Shown here in pieces: positions 16,329 through 25,733 of a stretch of 64,000 bases of DNA (position 1 is its first letter; each line of letters begins with the position of its first letter). Below the pieces are notes generated by a model that did not search any database, was not told the DNA's origin, and was given only the letters and a program-made list of their open reading frames with translations. Source of the DNA: Blastococcus sp. TF02A-30 (lineage in GTDB: Bacteria > Actinomycetota > Actinomycetes > Mycobacteriales > Geodermatophilaceae); the NCBI RefSeq assembly GCF_003319185.1, contig NZ_QOHJ01000004.1, positions 402,831 to 466,830 of the forward strand. The letters are read 5' to 3'. A program made the position numbers and the translations under genes.

Positions 16329-17825
16329 TCAGAAGATCAGGCTGAGCACCAGGGCCAGGGCGAAGCCGATCACGCCGAGCAGCGTCTCCATGACCGTCCA
16401 GGTCTTCAGCGTCGTCTTCTCGTCCATCTTGAAGAACCGGCTGACCAGCCAGAACCCCGAGTCGTTGACGTGCGAGAGCACCGTCGCGCCGGCCGCGATG
16501 GCGATGACGATCAGCGCCAGGTCCACGCTGGACAACCCGTCGGTGGCCTCCACGACGGGGGCGATCAGCCCCGCCGTCGTGGTCAGCGCGACGGTGGCCG
16601 ACCCCTGTGCCACGCGCAGCAGGACCGAGATGACGAAGGCGGCCACGATGACCGGCAGGCCGATGTCGCCGAGCACGTCGGCGAGCGCCGCGCCGATCCC
16701 GCTCGCCCGCAGCACGCCGCCGAACATCCCGCCGGCGCCGGTGATCAGGATGATCGCGCAGACCGGGCCGAGCGCGCTGTTGACCACCGACTCCACCTCG
16801 GCGCCGGAGCTGCCGCGGTGCTTGCCGAGCACGTACATCGCGACCAGCACCGTGATGAGCAGCGCGACCGGCGTCGCGCCGACCAGCTGCGCCACCCGGA
16901 CCGCGGTCGAGTCCTCGTCGACGGTGCCGTTGGTGGCCAGGGTGCTCATCCCGGTGTTCAGGAAGATCAGCACCAGCGGCAGCAGCAGCAGGCCGACGAC
17001 GGTGCCGAACGCGGGCGGCCCCGGCCGGGTCCGCTCGGTCTCGGTGGCCGCCGCCGTGCCGCCCGACCGCCCGGCGACCTCGGGGGACGTGCCCGCCACC
17101 GGCGTCTCCCCCGGCGCGTCGCCGGCGGGGGCCGCGCCGCCGCCGCCCGGTCCGCCGCCGCCGGAGAGGATGTCGGGCACGGGCACGTCGTACCGGCGGC
17201 CGGCCCACAGGCCGAACAGGTAGCCGCCGAAGTACCACGTGGGCAGGCCGATGAGCAGCCCGAAGACCAGCACCAGCCCGATGTCGGCGCCGATCAGCTC
17301 GGCGGCGGCGACCGGGCCGGGGTGCGGGGGCACGAAGGCGTGCATGACCGCGAACGCCCCCGCGACCGGCAGCCCGTAGGTCAGCAGCGAGCCGCCGAGC
17401 CGCAGCGCCACCGTGAAGACGATCGGCAGGAAGACGACCAGCCCGGCGTCGAAGAAGATCGGGAAGCCGAACAGCAGCGCCGCCACCCCGAGCGCCAGCG
17501 GCGCCCGCTGCTCGCCGAAGCGGCGGATGAGGACGTCGGCGAGCACCTGGGCGCCGCCGCTGAACTCCAGCAGCCGGCCGAGCATGGCGCCGAGGCCGAC
17601 CAGGAGGGCGACGCTGGCCAACGTGGCGCCGAAGCCCGTGGTCAACGTGGTCACCACGTCCTCCAGCGGCACCTGCGCGGCCAGCGCGGTCAGCAGGCTG
17701 ACCAGGATCAGCGCGACGAACGCGTGCAGCTTCAGCCGGATGATGAGGAACAGCAGCAGGACCACGGCCGCTGCTGCGATCAGCAGCAGCGGCCCGGCGC
17801 CCAGCGTGGGCTCGACCTCGGTCAT
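16329..17825 (-). CDS. GntP family gluconate/organic acid:H+ symporter
   Basis: A 498-residue inner membrane permease with about 12-14 hydrophobic segments. Typical GntP features include the GFPIFFDAG motif, AFVPPHPGPVAAAELIGADIG and SHVNDSGFW near the C-terminus. GntP carriers import gluconate or related hydroxy acids with protons. A Gly/Pro/Thr-rich hydrophilic insert of about 60 residues (around residues 225-285) separates the halves and is longer than usual. No gluconate kinase is next to it; the neighbouring FMN protein could metabolise the imported acid, but that is only inferred from position. Confidence 0.88.
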   Translation of the reverse strand: MTEVEPTLGAGPLLLIAAAAVVLLLFLIIRLKLHAFVALILVSLLTALAAQVPLEDVVTTLTTGFGATLASVALLVGLGAMLGRLLEFSGGAQVLADVLIRRFGEQRAPLALGVAALLFGFPIFFDAGLVVFLPIVFTVALRLGGSLLTYGLPVAGAFAVMHAFVPPHPGPVAAAELIGADIGLVLVFGLLIGLPTWYFGGYLFGLWAGRRYDVPVPDILSGGGGPGGGGAAPAGDAPGETPVAGTSPEVAGRSGGTAAATETERTRPGPPAFGTVVGLLLLPLVLIFLNTGMSTLATNGTVDEDSTAVRVAQLVGATPVALLITVLVAMYVLGKHRGSSGAEVESVVNSALGPVCAIILITGAGGMFGGVLRASGIGAALADVLGDIGLPVIVAAFVISVLLRVAQGSATVALTTTAGLIAPVVEATDGLSSVDLALIVIAIAAGATVLSHVNDSGFWLVSRFFKMDEKTTLKTWTVMETLLGVIGFALALVLSLIF

Positions 17826-17941
17826 GGCACCTCCACGGCAGCTGCGGTCCGGCGGTGTCGCCACCCGCGATCATGCTCGCGGCGGCACCGCTCGGCGACC
17901 GGAGCGCCGGGTGGGGCCGGCTCGGCGGTGGGTGGGCCGGC

Positions 17942-19267
17942 TCAGCGGTAGGCGGAGCCGCCGCGCAGCCGTGCGCCGACCGCCACGTGCAGCGGGGCCA
18001 GGACGACGCCGTCCCGGGCCAGCCGCGCCCGCAGCTCCCGTCGGTGCCGGAGCACGCCGAACAGGCCGATCGCCCAGAACACGTACTGCACCGCGAACGC
18101 CGCGCGGAAGGCGTCCAGCGAGTAGTCCGTCGAGCCGCCGGGGGTGCGCAGGTCGAGCACCGCGCCGATGGCCAGGATGGTGAGCAGCGAGGCGACGAAG
18201 CCGCCGACGTTGACCACACCGCTGGCGCTGCCCATCCGCTCCACCGGGTTCTCCGTGCGGGCGTAGTCGAAGCCGATCATCGAGCCGGGACCGTTGGTCC
18301 CCAGGACGACGACGAGCGCGATCAGCAGGGCCAGCGGCGCCCGCCCGGGCCAGAGCAGCACGACGGTCCACGTGGTGGCGGTGAGCGCGAGAATGCCCAG
18401 CACCAGCACCGACCGGCGCAGCGGCCAGCGGCCGCACAACCGGCCGAGCAGCGGCCCGACGGCCATGCCCACGAGCACGAGCAGGGTGAGCAGCGCGGCC
18501 GCCGTCCCGGGCGAGAGCCCCTCCCCCACGGTCAGGAACGGGTAGCCCCACAGCAGGGCGAAGACCGTCCCGGAGAACTGGGTGACCAGGTGGGTGTACA
18601 GCCCGATCCGGGTGCCGGGCTCGCGCCAGGTCGCGGCCAGCGTGCGGCGCAGCTCGGCCAGGCCGACGGTGGCCGGCTCCGGCGTGCCGTCGGGGGCGTC
18701 CTGCAGCGCCACCAGCACCAGGACGGAGACGAGCAGCCCGGTGGCCGCCGCGCCGAGGAAGGTGGCCTGCCAGGAGGTGCCGTGCAGCAGCGCCACCAGC
18801 GGGTAGGCCGCGACGACCGACCCGATCTGGCCGAGGATGCCGGTCAGCTGGGTGACCAGCGGTGCGGTGCGGCCGGGGAACCACAGCGAGACCACCCGGA
18901 GGACGCTGATGAAGGTCATCGCGTCGCCGGCGCCCACCAGGACGCGGGCCGCGACGGCGGTCGGGACGTCGTCGGCCAGCGCGAGCACCAGCTGACCGGC
19001 GGCCATGGTCACCGCCCCGGCCAGGATCATCCGGCGGGACCCGAAGCGGTCCAGCGCGACGCCCACCGGGACCTGGAGCGCGGCGTAGACGGCCAGCTGC
19101 AGCACGAGGAACAGCGACACCGCCGAGGCGCCGGCGGAGAACCGCTCCTGCGCCTCCACGGCAGCCACCCCGAGGGAGCTGCGGTGGAAGACGGCCACGG
19201 CGTAGGCGAGGAGCCCGACCAGCCACACCGCGTAGGCGCGCCGGGTCGGCCGGTCGGTCATCGGCAC
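17942..19267 (-). CDS. MFS transporter (OPA/nitrate-like branch)
   Basis: A 441-residue transporter with 12 hydrophobic segments. The first loop GVALDRFGSRRMILAGA is the classical MFS motif A. AVFHRSSLGVAAVEAQERF at the N-terminus is typical of a widespread actinobacterial MFS group of unknown substrate. The GTG at 19267 has GGAGG five bases upstream; ATG at 19261 is an alternative. It is divergent from a TetR gene with a palindrome between them, so TetR control is likely. Confidence 0.85.
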   Translation of the reverse strand: MPMTDRPTRRAYAVWLVGLLAYAVAVFHRSSLGVAAVEAQERFSAGASAVSLFLVLQLAVYAALQVPVGVALDRFGSRRMILAGAVTMAAGQLVLALADDVPTAVAARVLVGAGDAMTFISVLRVVSLWFPGRTAPLVTQLTGILGQIGSVVAAYPLVALLHGTSWQATFLGAAATGLLVSVLVLVALQDAPDGTPEPATVGLAELRRTLAATWREPGTRIGLYTHLVTQFSGTVFALLWGYPFLTVGEGLSPGTAAALLTLLVLVGMAVGPLLGRLCGRWPLRRSVLVLGILALTATTWTVVLLWPGRAPLALLIALVVVLGTNGPGSMIGFDYARTENPVERMGSASGVVNVGGFVASLLTILAIGAVLDLRTPGGSTDYSLDAFRAAFAVQYVFWAIGLFGVLRHRRELRARLARDGVVLAPLHVAVGARLRGGSAYR

Positions 19268-19320
19268 GGTCACCTCCTGGACGACGCCCAGAGGGCGCCC
19301 GCGCCTTCCGGTGCCCGGCG

Positions 19321-19334
19321 GTGAGTTCGCTCAC
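19321..19334. promoter_or_regulatory. Palindrome between MFS and TetR genes
   Basis: GTGAGTTCGCTCAC: perfect 5-bp arms around TTCG, 54 bp from the MFS start and 32 bp before the preferred TetR start. It could be the TetR operator serving both genes. If so, the more upstream GTG of the TetR frame, which lies inside the palindrome, is unlikely to be the true start. Confidence 0.4.
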
Positions 19335-19365
19335 CCCTCCCCGCGCACGTGAGATCCTTCGGGGC

Positions 19366-19998
19366 GTGCACGAGCTCCTGGACCCGACCGGCGATCCGGC
19401 CGTCGACGACGGCCACCGGCGTGGCCGGATCCTGTGGGCGCTGGCCACCTGCATGGCCGAGAAGGGCTACCAGGCCACCACGATCGCCGACATCGCCCGC
19501 GAGGGCCGGGTGTCGAAGACGGTCGTCTACGCGCACTTCCGCGACAAGGAGCACTGCCTGCTGGAGCTCTACGCCCGGGCCAACGAGAAGGTCCTGGCCA
19601 CGGTGCGCCAGGCCCAGGACGAGGCGCGCGCCGCCGGGCTGCCCTGGCGGGAACGGCTGCGGGCCGGCATCGCCGCCTACATGGCCACCCTGGCCCAGGG
19701 CCCGCCCGTGGCCTGGGCCGCGCTCGTCGAGGTGCAGGCGGCCGGCCGCACCGCGCTGGCGCTGCGCCGCCAGGTCTTCGACCGCTACGTCGACCTCATC
19801 ACCGGAGTGGCCACCGAGCTGGCCGAGCAGCACCCCGACGAGATCCGCCCGGTCACCCGCCCCGCAGTGCTCGCGGCCGTGGGTGGCATCAACGAGCTGA
19901 TGCTGGCCCGGGTCGAGCGGGGTGAGGCCGAGCGCTTCCTCGACGACGTCGACATCGCCACCGCCACCCTGGTCGACCTCCTGGAACGCCGGCGCTGA
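19366..19998 (+). CDS. TetR/AcrR family regulator
   Basis: About 210 residues. The HTH is near the N-terminus: GRILWALATCMAEKGYQATTIADIAREGRVSKTVVYAHF (key part TTIADIAREGRVSKTVVY), followed by the helical ligand domain. The frame opens at a GTG at 19321, but I prefer the GTG at 19366 because the first overlaps the palindrome. It is divergent from an MFS transporter and most likely represses it in the absence of a substrate. Confidence 0.8.
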   Translation: MHELLDPTGDPAVDDGHRRGRILWALATCMAEKGYQATTIADIAREGRVSKTVVYAHFRDKEHCLLELYARANEKVLATVRQAQDEARAAGLPWRERLRAGIAAYMATLAQGPPVAWAALVEVQAAGRTALALRRQVFDRYVDLITGVATELAEQHPDEIRPVTRPAVLAAVGGINELMLARVERGEAERFLDDVDIATATLVDLLERRR

Positions 19999-20045
19999 AG
20001 CCGGCTGCTCACCCCGCCGAGCGCTCCGTGCGATAGTTCCCCGCC

Positions 20046-20891
20046 ATGTCCCTGCTGCAGAGCCTGCGCGTCTTCCACCAGCGCCGGATCGCGCTGCCCG
20101 TCGGCCCGGACGACCTGGTCCTCGACGTGGGAAGCGGCGACAAGCCGTCGTGGCGGGCCGACGTGCTCCTGGACCGCTACCTGGGCGCGGAGCACGCCGC
20201 GCAGCGCTCGGGTCGCGGCCGGGCGAGGGTGACCCGTCCGCTGTTCAACGCCGATGCTGCGCGGATGCCCTTCGCCGACGGCGTCTTCGACTACGCGATC
20301 TGCTCGAACCTGCTGGAGCACGTGCTCGACCCGGCCGCCGTCCTGCGCGAGCTGGTCCGGGTGGCGCGGGCGGGCTACATCGAGGTCCCCGAGGCGTCCA
20401 GCGCGAAGATCGTCGACTTCCCCAGCCACATCTGGTGGTGCCGCCTCGACGAGACCACCACCCCACCCACGCTGGTGCTGACCGCGAAGGACGAACCCGA
20501 CTTCGACCGCGAGATCGCCGGGTACCTGCGGCGCTCCGGCACGCTGCGCGAGGTGGAGGCGGTGCTCAACAAGCGGTTCGAGCACCGCGTGATCATGCTG
20601 CACTGGCGGGGCAGCGTCCCGCACCGCGTTGAGGGCGCAGTGCCCGACGCGCTGGTCGCCCACGCCATGGCCCAGCCCGGGCACACCAAGGACCTGCAGG
20701 CGCGGCTCATCCAGCTGGTCACGGACGCGGTCACCTTCCGGGCGCAGCGCCGGCTGCGGCGGCGGCGCCTCCGGTACGACGACCTGGTGCTCCCCGAGTA
20801 CCGCACGGGCGACGGCGCGGTGCTCGAGCGCCGCGTCTACTCAGACAGCCGGTGGACCCCCGACGCCGAGGCCGCTCAGTACGGGTCGTAG
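20046..20891 (+). CDS. SAM-dependent methyltransferase (glycan cluster)
   Basis: A 281-residue class I methyltransferase: LVLDVGSGDKPSWRADVLLD contains motif I (VGSGDKP), followed by MPFADGVFDYAICSNLLEHV. The C-terminal half (IEVPEASSAKIVDFPSHIWW and the RRLRRRRLRYDDLVLPEY tail) is found in methyltransferases of polysaccharide loci. It marks the left edge of the envelope glycan island. Its 3' end overlaps the convergent methyltransferase gene by 16 bp. Confidence 0.8.
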   Translation: MSLLQSLRVFHQRRIALPVGPDDLVLDVGSGDKPSWRADVLLDRYLGAEHAAQRSGRGRARVTRPLFNADAARMPFADGVFDYAICSNLLEHVLDPAAVLRELVRVARAGYIEVPEASSAKIVDFPSHIWWCRLDETTTPPTLVLTAKDEPDFDREIAGYLRRSGTLREVEAVLNKRFEHRVIMLHWRGSVPHRVEGAVPDALVAHAMAQPGHTKDLQARLIQLVTDAVTFRAQRRLRRRRLRYDDLVLPEYRTGDGAVLERRVYSDSRWTPDAEAAQYGS

Positions 20892-21589
20892 GGCGAGTCG
20901 TGGCCCAGCAACCGGGCCACCGGCCGCAGCCTGAGCCGCAGCAGCACCTTCAGGAGGACGTTGCGCGCCCACCACGGCAGCTCCGCGAGGATGCGGCGCC
21001 GGTCCCGGGCCGAGGGCGCGCCGACGCGGAGCAGGGCCAACGACCCCTCCCGGCGCTCGTAGCGCAGGTCGGCGGCGAAGAGGACGTGGCGCAGGATCCC
21101 GAGGGTCACCCCGATCGACGAGAAGCAGTCGTGGACCAGCACCGGCGCTCCCGCCGGGAGGTGCCCCCGCCATTTCAGGTCGTCGGAGAGCGTCCAGTAG
21201 TCGTGCTTTCCGTCGATGTACAGGAAGGAGAACGGACGGGTCCACTTCTTGCGCGCTTCGGTGGAGTAGTCGCACAGCAATTCGACCGTGCCCGAGACGC
21301 CTGCGGCCGCAATGTTGCGCTCGAATTCGATGCGCGTGCTGCTCCCCCCGAACAGGCGCCCGTCGACGAAGGGGTCGATGGCCACCAGACCACCGCCGCC
21401 TGCCGCCAGGGCCTGCGCGATGACCACGGTGGAGCGCCCCCGGTGGCTCCCGATCTCGACGGCGAGGGACCCGGCGGGGAGCGCGGCCGCCTCGGCGTGC
21501 AGCAGTTCCGCCTGGTCGCCGGTCAACCACCCGGGAATGCGGTCCGCGACGGCCCAGATATCGGAAAAGCGCCCGCCGGTGGACGGCAT
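20876..21589 (-). CDS. Class I methyltransferase, CmcI/TylF-like
   Basis: A 237-residue protein with VEIGSHRGRSTVVIAQAL (AdoMet loop), AIDPFVDG and FSFLYIDGKHDYWTLSDDL, the metal-binding D-G-x-H-x-Y pattern of the CmcI/TylF-like sugar or antibiotic O-methyltransferases. The ATG at 21589 follows no strong ribosome site; a GTG 15 bp upstream is an alternative, and the frame stays open much further upstream but into the AftD-like gene region. Divergent from that gene; probably modifies a glycan or lipid precursor. Confidence 0.7.
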   Translation of the reverse strand: MPSTGGRFSDIWAVADRIPGWLTGDQAELLHAEAAALPAGSLAVEIGSHRGRSTVVIAQALAAGGGGLVAIDPFVDGRLFGGSSTRIEFERNIAAAGVSGTVELLCDYSTEARKKWTRPFSFLYIDGKHDYWTLSDDLKWRGHLPAGAPVLVHDCFSSIGVTLGILRHVLFAADLRYERREGSLALLRVGAPSARDRRRILAELPWWARNVLLKVLLRLRLRPVARLLGHDSPYDPY

Positions 21590-21686
21590 CGGGGAGTCCG
21601 GCACGCAATACCAATCACTCGACGGAGAACGGCTACACTCGCGCGGCACCCTACAGCAGCGGAACTGCGGATCGCGGAGGAAGCAC

Positions 21687-24600
21687 ATCAGCACAACCGT
21701 TCGGGGGAACGCGGGCGGCCGCCACGCGACACCGTTCCCCTCGCGGGCGTGGGGCAACGCCGGGGTCTGGCTGCTGCTGCTCCTGGGATCGGTGCTCCAG
21801 CAGCCGGGCCGGACGACCTTCGACACGAAGTTTGACCTCACGATCGACCCCGGCGGGTTCCTCGACCGGGCGCTGCACATGTGGATCCCCACCTCGCTGG
21901 GGCAGCTGCAGAACCAGGCGTACGGCTACCTCTTCCCGCAGGGCCCCTTCTTCCTGGGCGCCGACCTGCTGCACGTGCCGCCGTGGGTGGCGCAGCGCCT
22001 GTGGTCGGCCCTGCTGCTCGTCGCCGCGTACGAGGGCGTGCGGCGGATCGCGCTGGCCCTCGGGCTGCCCGGCCCGGCAGCACTCCTGGGCGGCCTGTGC
22101 TACGCCCTGGCACCCCGGCTGCTCGGCGCGGTCGGCGTCATCTCCGGCGAGGTGCTACCGACCGCCGTCCTGCCCTGGGTGGTGCTCCCCGTCGTGCTGG
22201 CCGTGGCCCGCCGGCTGACCCCCCGCCGCGCGGGCCTGCTGTCGGGCGTGGCCGTCCTGTTCATGAGCGGGGTGAACGCGGCCGGCACGATCGCGGCGCT
22301 GCCGATCGCCTTCTTCGTCGCCGCCAGCCGGTTCCGCGAGCGCGGAGGGCGCTCCTTGCTCGGGTGGTGGGCGCTGGGCACCGCCCTGGCCTGCGCCTGG
22401 TGGATCGGCCCCCTTCTGCTGCTGGGCCGGTACAGCCCGCCCTTCCTCGACTTCATCGAGACCGCCGCCGCGACCACCTCCCCGACCGGATGGGCCAACA
22501 GCCTGCGCGGGGCCGATCACTGGGTCGCCTACCACACCGTGGGCGGCCAGGGCTGGTGGCCGGGAGCGCACGCCCTGGTCACCTCCGACGTCGTCGCCGT
22601 CCTGGGTCCAGGCGTCGCCGCGCTCGCCCTCGTCGGCCTCGTCCACCCGCGCATGCCGCTGCGCGGTCCGCTGGCCACCTCTCTCGCCGTCGGCCTGCTC
22701 TGCCTCACCGTCGGCCACCCGTCCGCCGTCGGCTCGTTCGTCGACGGGCCGGTGCGCGCCCTGCTCGACGGCCCGTTGGCCCCGCTGCGCAACGTGCACA
22801 AGGTCGACCCGCTGGTCCGCCTCCCGCTTGCGCTGGGGCTGGCTCACGGAACCGTGCTGGCGGCCCGGTGGGCTCGGGCCCTCCTCCAGCGGCGTGGGCT
22901 GGCCGTCCACCAGCCGGCGGCACTGCGGGTCCTCGTCGGCGCGCTCGTCGCCGCGCTGCTGGTGAGTTCCTCGCCCCTGCTGACCAACGGGCTGCGGATG
23001 CCCGGGTGGACGCAGGTCCCCGGCGCGTGGACCTCGGCCGCGGGTTACCTGGAGGAGCGCCCGGGCAGCCGGGCGCTCGTGGTGCCGGGCGCCGGCTTCG
23101 GTGTCCAGACGTGGGGGTGGACGGTCGACGAGCCGCTCCAGGGGCTGACCGACGGCTCGTGGGCCACGCGCAGCCAGGTGCCGATGGTGCCGGGGGCCAC
23201 CGCCCGCCTCCTGGACGCCGTCGAGAGCCGGCTGGCGAACGGGCAGGGTGGACCGGGGCTCGCGCAGACGCTGGCCCGCATGGGGGTCACCCACGTGGTG
23301 CTGCGCCGTGACCTCGACCGGCAGCTGACCGACACCGGCGGGCCCGACCGCATGGAACGCGCGCTGCGCGACAGCCCCGGGGTGCGGCGCGTCGCCGGGT
23401 ACGGCAGCACCGGGTACGCCGACCAGAAGCTGGTCGAGGTCTTCGCCGTGGAGGGCGCCCAACGGGTGTCCGTCGTCGACGCGGACGACCTCGTCACGCT
23501 CGACGGCGGCCCCGAGGACGTGCTGACAGCCGCCGACGCCGGGCTGCTCTCCCCGGGCCAAGCAGCCCTCGTCGGCACCCCTGAGCAGCCGGCGGACGTG
23601 GTGGCCGACGGCCAGCGGTTGGTGGAGCGGCAGTTTGGTCGCATCCACGACGCCACCAGCGAGGTGATGACCGCCTCGGCGCCCTCGCGGGAGGACCGGC
23701 CGGCCACCGACTACGCGGGCGCCCCCACCCGCACGGCCGTCGCCGACTACCTCTCGCTCGACGGCATCACGGCGTCCTCTTCGCAGGGCTACACCGACGT
23801 CTTCGGGCCGGTGCTGCCGGCGCACGGGCCGGCCGCGGCGTTCGACGGCCGCCCGGAAACCTCGTGGCGCTCGGCCTCCCTCGCCCGCGCCCCGGGCCAG
23901 TGGCTCGACCTCGACCTCGCCGAGCCCGTCACCGGCGGCGTCCTCGCGGTCACCTTCGCCTCCGGGGCGGGCACCGCGGAGATCCGCGAGGCCGCCGTCG
24001 CCTTCGGGGGCGCCTCCAACGTGTACGGCGTCCCCAGCAGCGGCCGGCTGCTCGTCACCCTCCCCGAGGAACCGGTCGAGCGGGTGCGGATCACCGTCGT
24101 GTCGGTGGCGCCTGGGCTGGAGGAGAACTCCCCCGTCGCCATCTCGGAGGTGGAGCTGCCCGGGTTGCCGCCCGGGCGGACCCTGGACGTCCCCCGGAGG
24201 ATCGGCGCCGGCACCAGCGTGGTCCTGCGGGCCGCCGAGCCGCGGCGGGCGTGCGTGGACGTCGGGTACGGCCCCCACTGCGAGACCTCGGAGATCCGGA
24301 CCGGCGAGTGGGGTGGGCTGGACCGCCGGCTCACCGTGGCCGAGGGCGGCGCATGGGAGCTCAGCGGCACGGTGGTCGCGCAGCCCGGCGACGCGGCCGC
24401 CGCGCTGCTCGGTCCGCTCGGCGACGGCGCGGTCGTGACGGCCAGCTCGGTCCTGGGCGGAGATCCCTCGGTGTCCGGGGCGTTCGCCTTCGACGACCAG
24501 GAGGTCACCTCCTGGCTGGCCGACCCGGCGGCGGACGAGGTCACGCTGCGCGTCAGCTGGACCGGCGAGCGCACGATCACCCGGCTCACCACGGTTGCCC

Positions 24601-25733
24601 CGGCCGTCCCGGCCGCCGATCCGGTGCGGGCCCGGGTCGAGTCCTCCTCGGGGGTGCGGGAGGTCGATCTCACCGACGCCCTCGGCTTCTTCGAGCCGCT
24701 CCCGGCGGTCGACGGGGTCACGCTCACCTTCACGCGCTCGTCCGTCGACGCCGGCCTGCCGATCGGACTCGCCGAGGTCGGGCTGACCGGGGCGGAAGAC
24801 CTCCGGCACCGGCCATGGGCGGAGAGCCCGACCGGCGCGGTGTGCGGCCTCGGACCGCAGGTGGTCGTCGACGGCACCGCCCACGCCACCGAGGTCACCG
24901 GCACCCTCGGCGACATCCTCACCGGCACGCCCCTCGCCTGGCGCGTGTGCGATGGGCCCGTCCAGCTCGCGTCAGGCACGCACCGCGTCGTCGCGCAGGG
25001 CACCCTGCAGTTCCAGCCGCTCTCGCTGGTCTGGTCACCGGTGCGCTCCGCCGCCAGCGGCGCCGGCGCGGACGGTCGCGGCGGCGACGTGGACGTCGGC
25101 GCCTGGACCGCGACCCGCCGGGTGCTCTCGGTGAGCGCCGAGCGTGACACGGTCCTGCGGATCGCCGAAAACGTGAACGACGGGTGGCGCGCGACGCTCG
25201 ACGGCGCGGAGCTGGAGCCGGTCGTCCTGGACGGGTGGGCGCAGGGTTACCGGTTACCGGCGGGCACGAGCGGGGACGTCGTCGTCGAGTACACCCCCGA
25301 CCGCGCGTACCGCCTCTCCCTCATGGTAGGGCTGTTGCTCGCCGGGGCGCTGGTCCTCCTCGCCGCCGACAGCGCACGGCCCCGGTACTCCGGCCGCGGG
25401 CTGCTCGCCGGGTCGCTGCGGTCCCCGCGCCGAGGGCTGCGGCCGGTGGCCGCGGCCGGTGCCGGTGCCCTCGCCCTGGTCATGGGCGGCATCCCGTTCG
25501 CCGCCGGCTGGGTCGCCGGGCTGCTGCCCCCGGTCCGCCGGCACGCCGCGCTCGTGGGGGCCGCGGCCGTCGCCGCTACCGGCGTCCTGGTCGCGCTGTC
25601 CCCGGGGACGGCCGGCGGACGGCCGGGCGTGTGGGCCGACACCGCCGCTGCCCTCGGGCTCGGCCTCCTGCTCTCCCGCCTGGTGCGGGTCCAGCCGCAG
25701 TCCGCGCACGAGCGAGCACGGGGAGAAGGATGA
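21687..25733 (+). CDS. aftD: AftD-like alpha-(1->3)-arabinofuranosyltransferase (DUF3367, GT-C)
   Basis: About 1348 residues. The N-terminal half has around 10 membrane segments with the GT-C signature region TFDTKFDLTIDPGGFLDRAL near residue 45 and WGQLQNQAYGYLFP-like SLGQLQNQAYGYLFPQGPFF. After about residue 700 come two discoidin/F5-8-type modules (AAFDGRPETSWRSAS near 716, AFAFDDQEVTSWLAD near 931), then C-terminal membrane segments. AftD in mycobacteria adds arabinofuranose to arabinogalactan/lipoarabinomannan using decaprenyl-phosphoarabinose. No ATG/GTG/TTG is available at the 5' end; the best position is ATC at 21687 with GGAGG six bases before it, giving ISTTVRGN. A TACACT -10-like box lies at 21634. 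It overlaps the next gene by 4 bp. Confidence 0.85.
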   Translation: MSTTVRGNAGGRHATPFPSRAWGNAGVWLLLLLGSVLQQPGRTTFDTKFDLTIDPGGFLDRALHMWIPTSLGQLQNQAYGYLFPQGPFFLGADLLHVPPWVAQRLWSALLLVAAYEGVRRIALALGLPGPAALLGGLCYALAPRLLGAVGVISGEVLPTAVLPWVVLPVVLAVARRLTPRRAGLLSGVAVLFMSGVNAAGTIAALPIAFFVAASRFRERGGRSLLGWWALGTALACAWWIGPLLLLGRYSPPFLDFIETAAATTSPTGWANSLRGADHWVAYHTVGGQGWWPGAHALVTSDVVAVLGPGVAALALVGLVHPRMPLRGPLATSLAVGLLCLTVGHPSAVGSFVDGPVRALLDGPLAPLRNVHKVDPLVRLPLALGLAHGTVLAARWARALLQRRGLAVHQPAALRVLVGALVAALLVSSSPLLTNGLRMPGWTQVPGAWTSAAGYLEERPGSRALVVPGAGFGVQTWGWTVDEPLQGLTDGSWATRSQVPMVPGATARLLDAVESRLANGQGGPGLAQTLARMGVTHVVLRRDLDRQLTDTGGPDRMERALRDSPGVRRVAGYGSTGYADQKLVEVFAVEGAQRVSVVDADDLVTLDGGPEDVLTAADAGLLSPGQAALVGTPEQPADVVADGQRLVERQFGRIHDATSEVMTASAPSREDRPATDYAGAPTRTAVADYLSLDGITASSSQGYTDVFGPVLPAHGPAAAFDGRPETSWRSASLARAPGQWLDLDLAEPVTGGVLAVTFASGAGTAEIREAAVAFGGASNVYGVPSSGRLLVTLPEEPVERVRITVVSVAPGLEENSPVAISEVELPGLPPGRTLDVPRRIGAGTSVVLRAAEPRRACVDVGYGPHCETSEIRTGEWGGLDRRLTVAEGGAWELSGTVVAQPGDAAAALLGPLGDGAVVTASSVLGGDPSVSGAFAFDDQEVTSWLADPAADEVTLRVSWTGERTITRLTTVAPAVPAADPVRARVESSSGVREVDLTDALGFFEPLPAVDGVTLTFTRSSVDAGLPIGLAEVGLTGAEDLRHRPWAESPTGAVCGLGPQVVVDGTAHATEVTGTLGDILTGTPLAWRVCDGPVQLASGTHRVVAQGTLQFQPLSLVWSPVRSAASGAGADGRGGDVDVGAWTATRRVLSVSAERDTVLRIAENVNDGWRATLDGAELEPVVLDGWAQGYRLPAGTSGDVVVEYTPDRAYRLSLMVGLLLAGALVLLAADSARPRYSGRGLLAGSLRSPRRGLRPVAAAGAGALALVMGGIPFAAGWVAGLLPPVRRHAALVGAAAVAATGVLVALSPGTAGGRPGVWADTAAALGLGLLLSRLVRVQPQSAHERARGEG

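Noticed and set aside
16470..17951. Long plus-strand frame opposite the GntP permease
   Set aside because: Pure shadow of a high-GC gene; composition of Asp/Arg/Gln/Gly repeats without motifs.
22155..24884. 909-residue minus-strand frame opposite the aftD-like gene
   Set aside because: Shadow frame; the plus strand carries clear GT-C and discoidin features.
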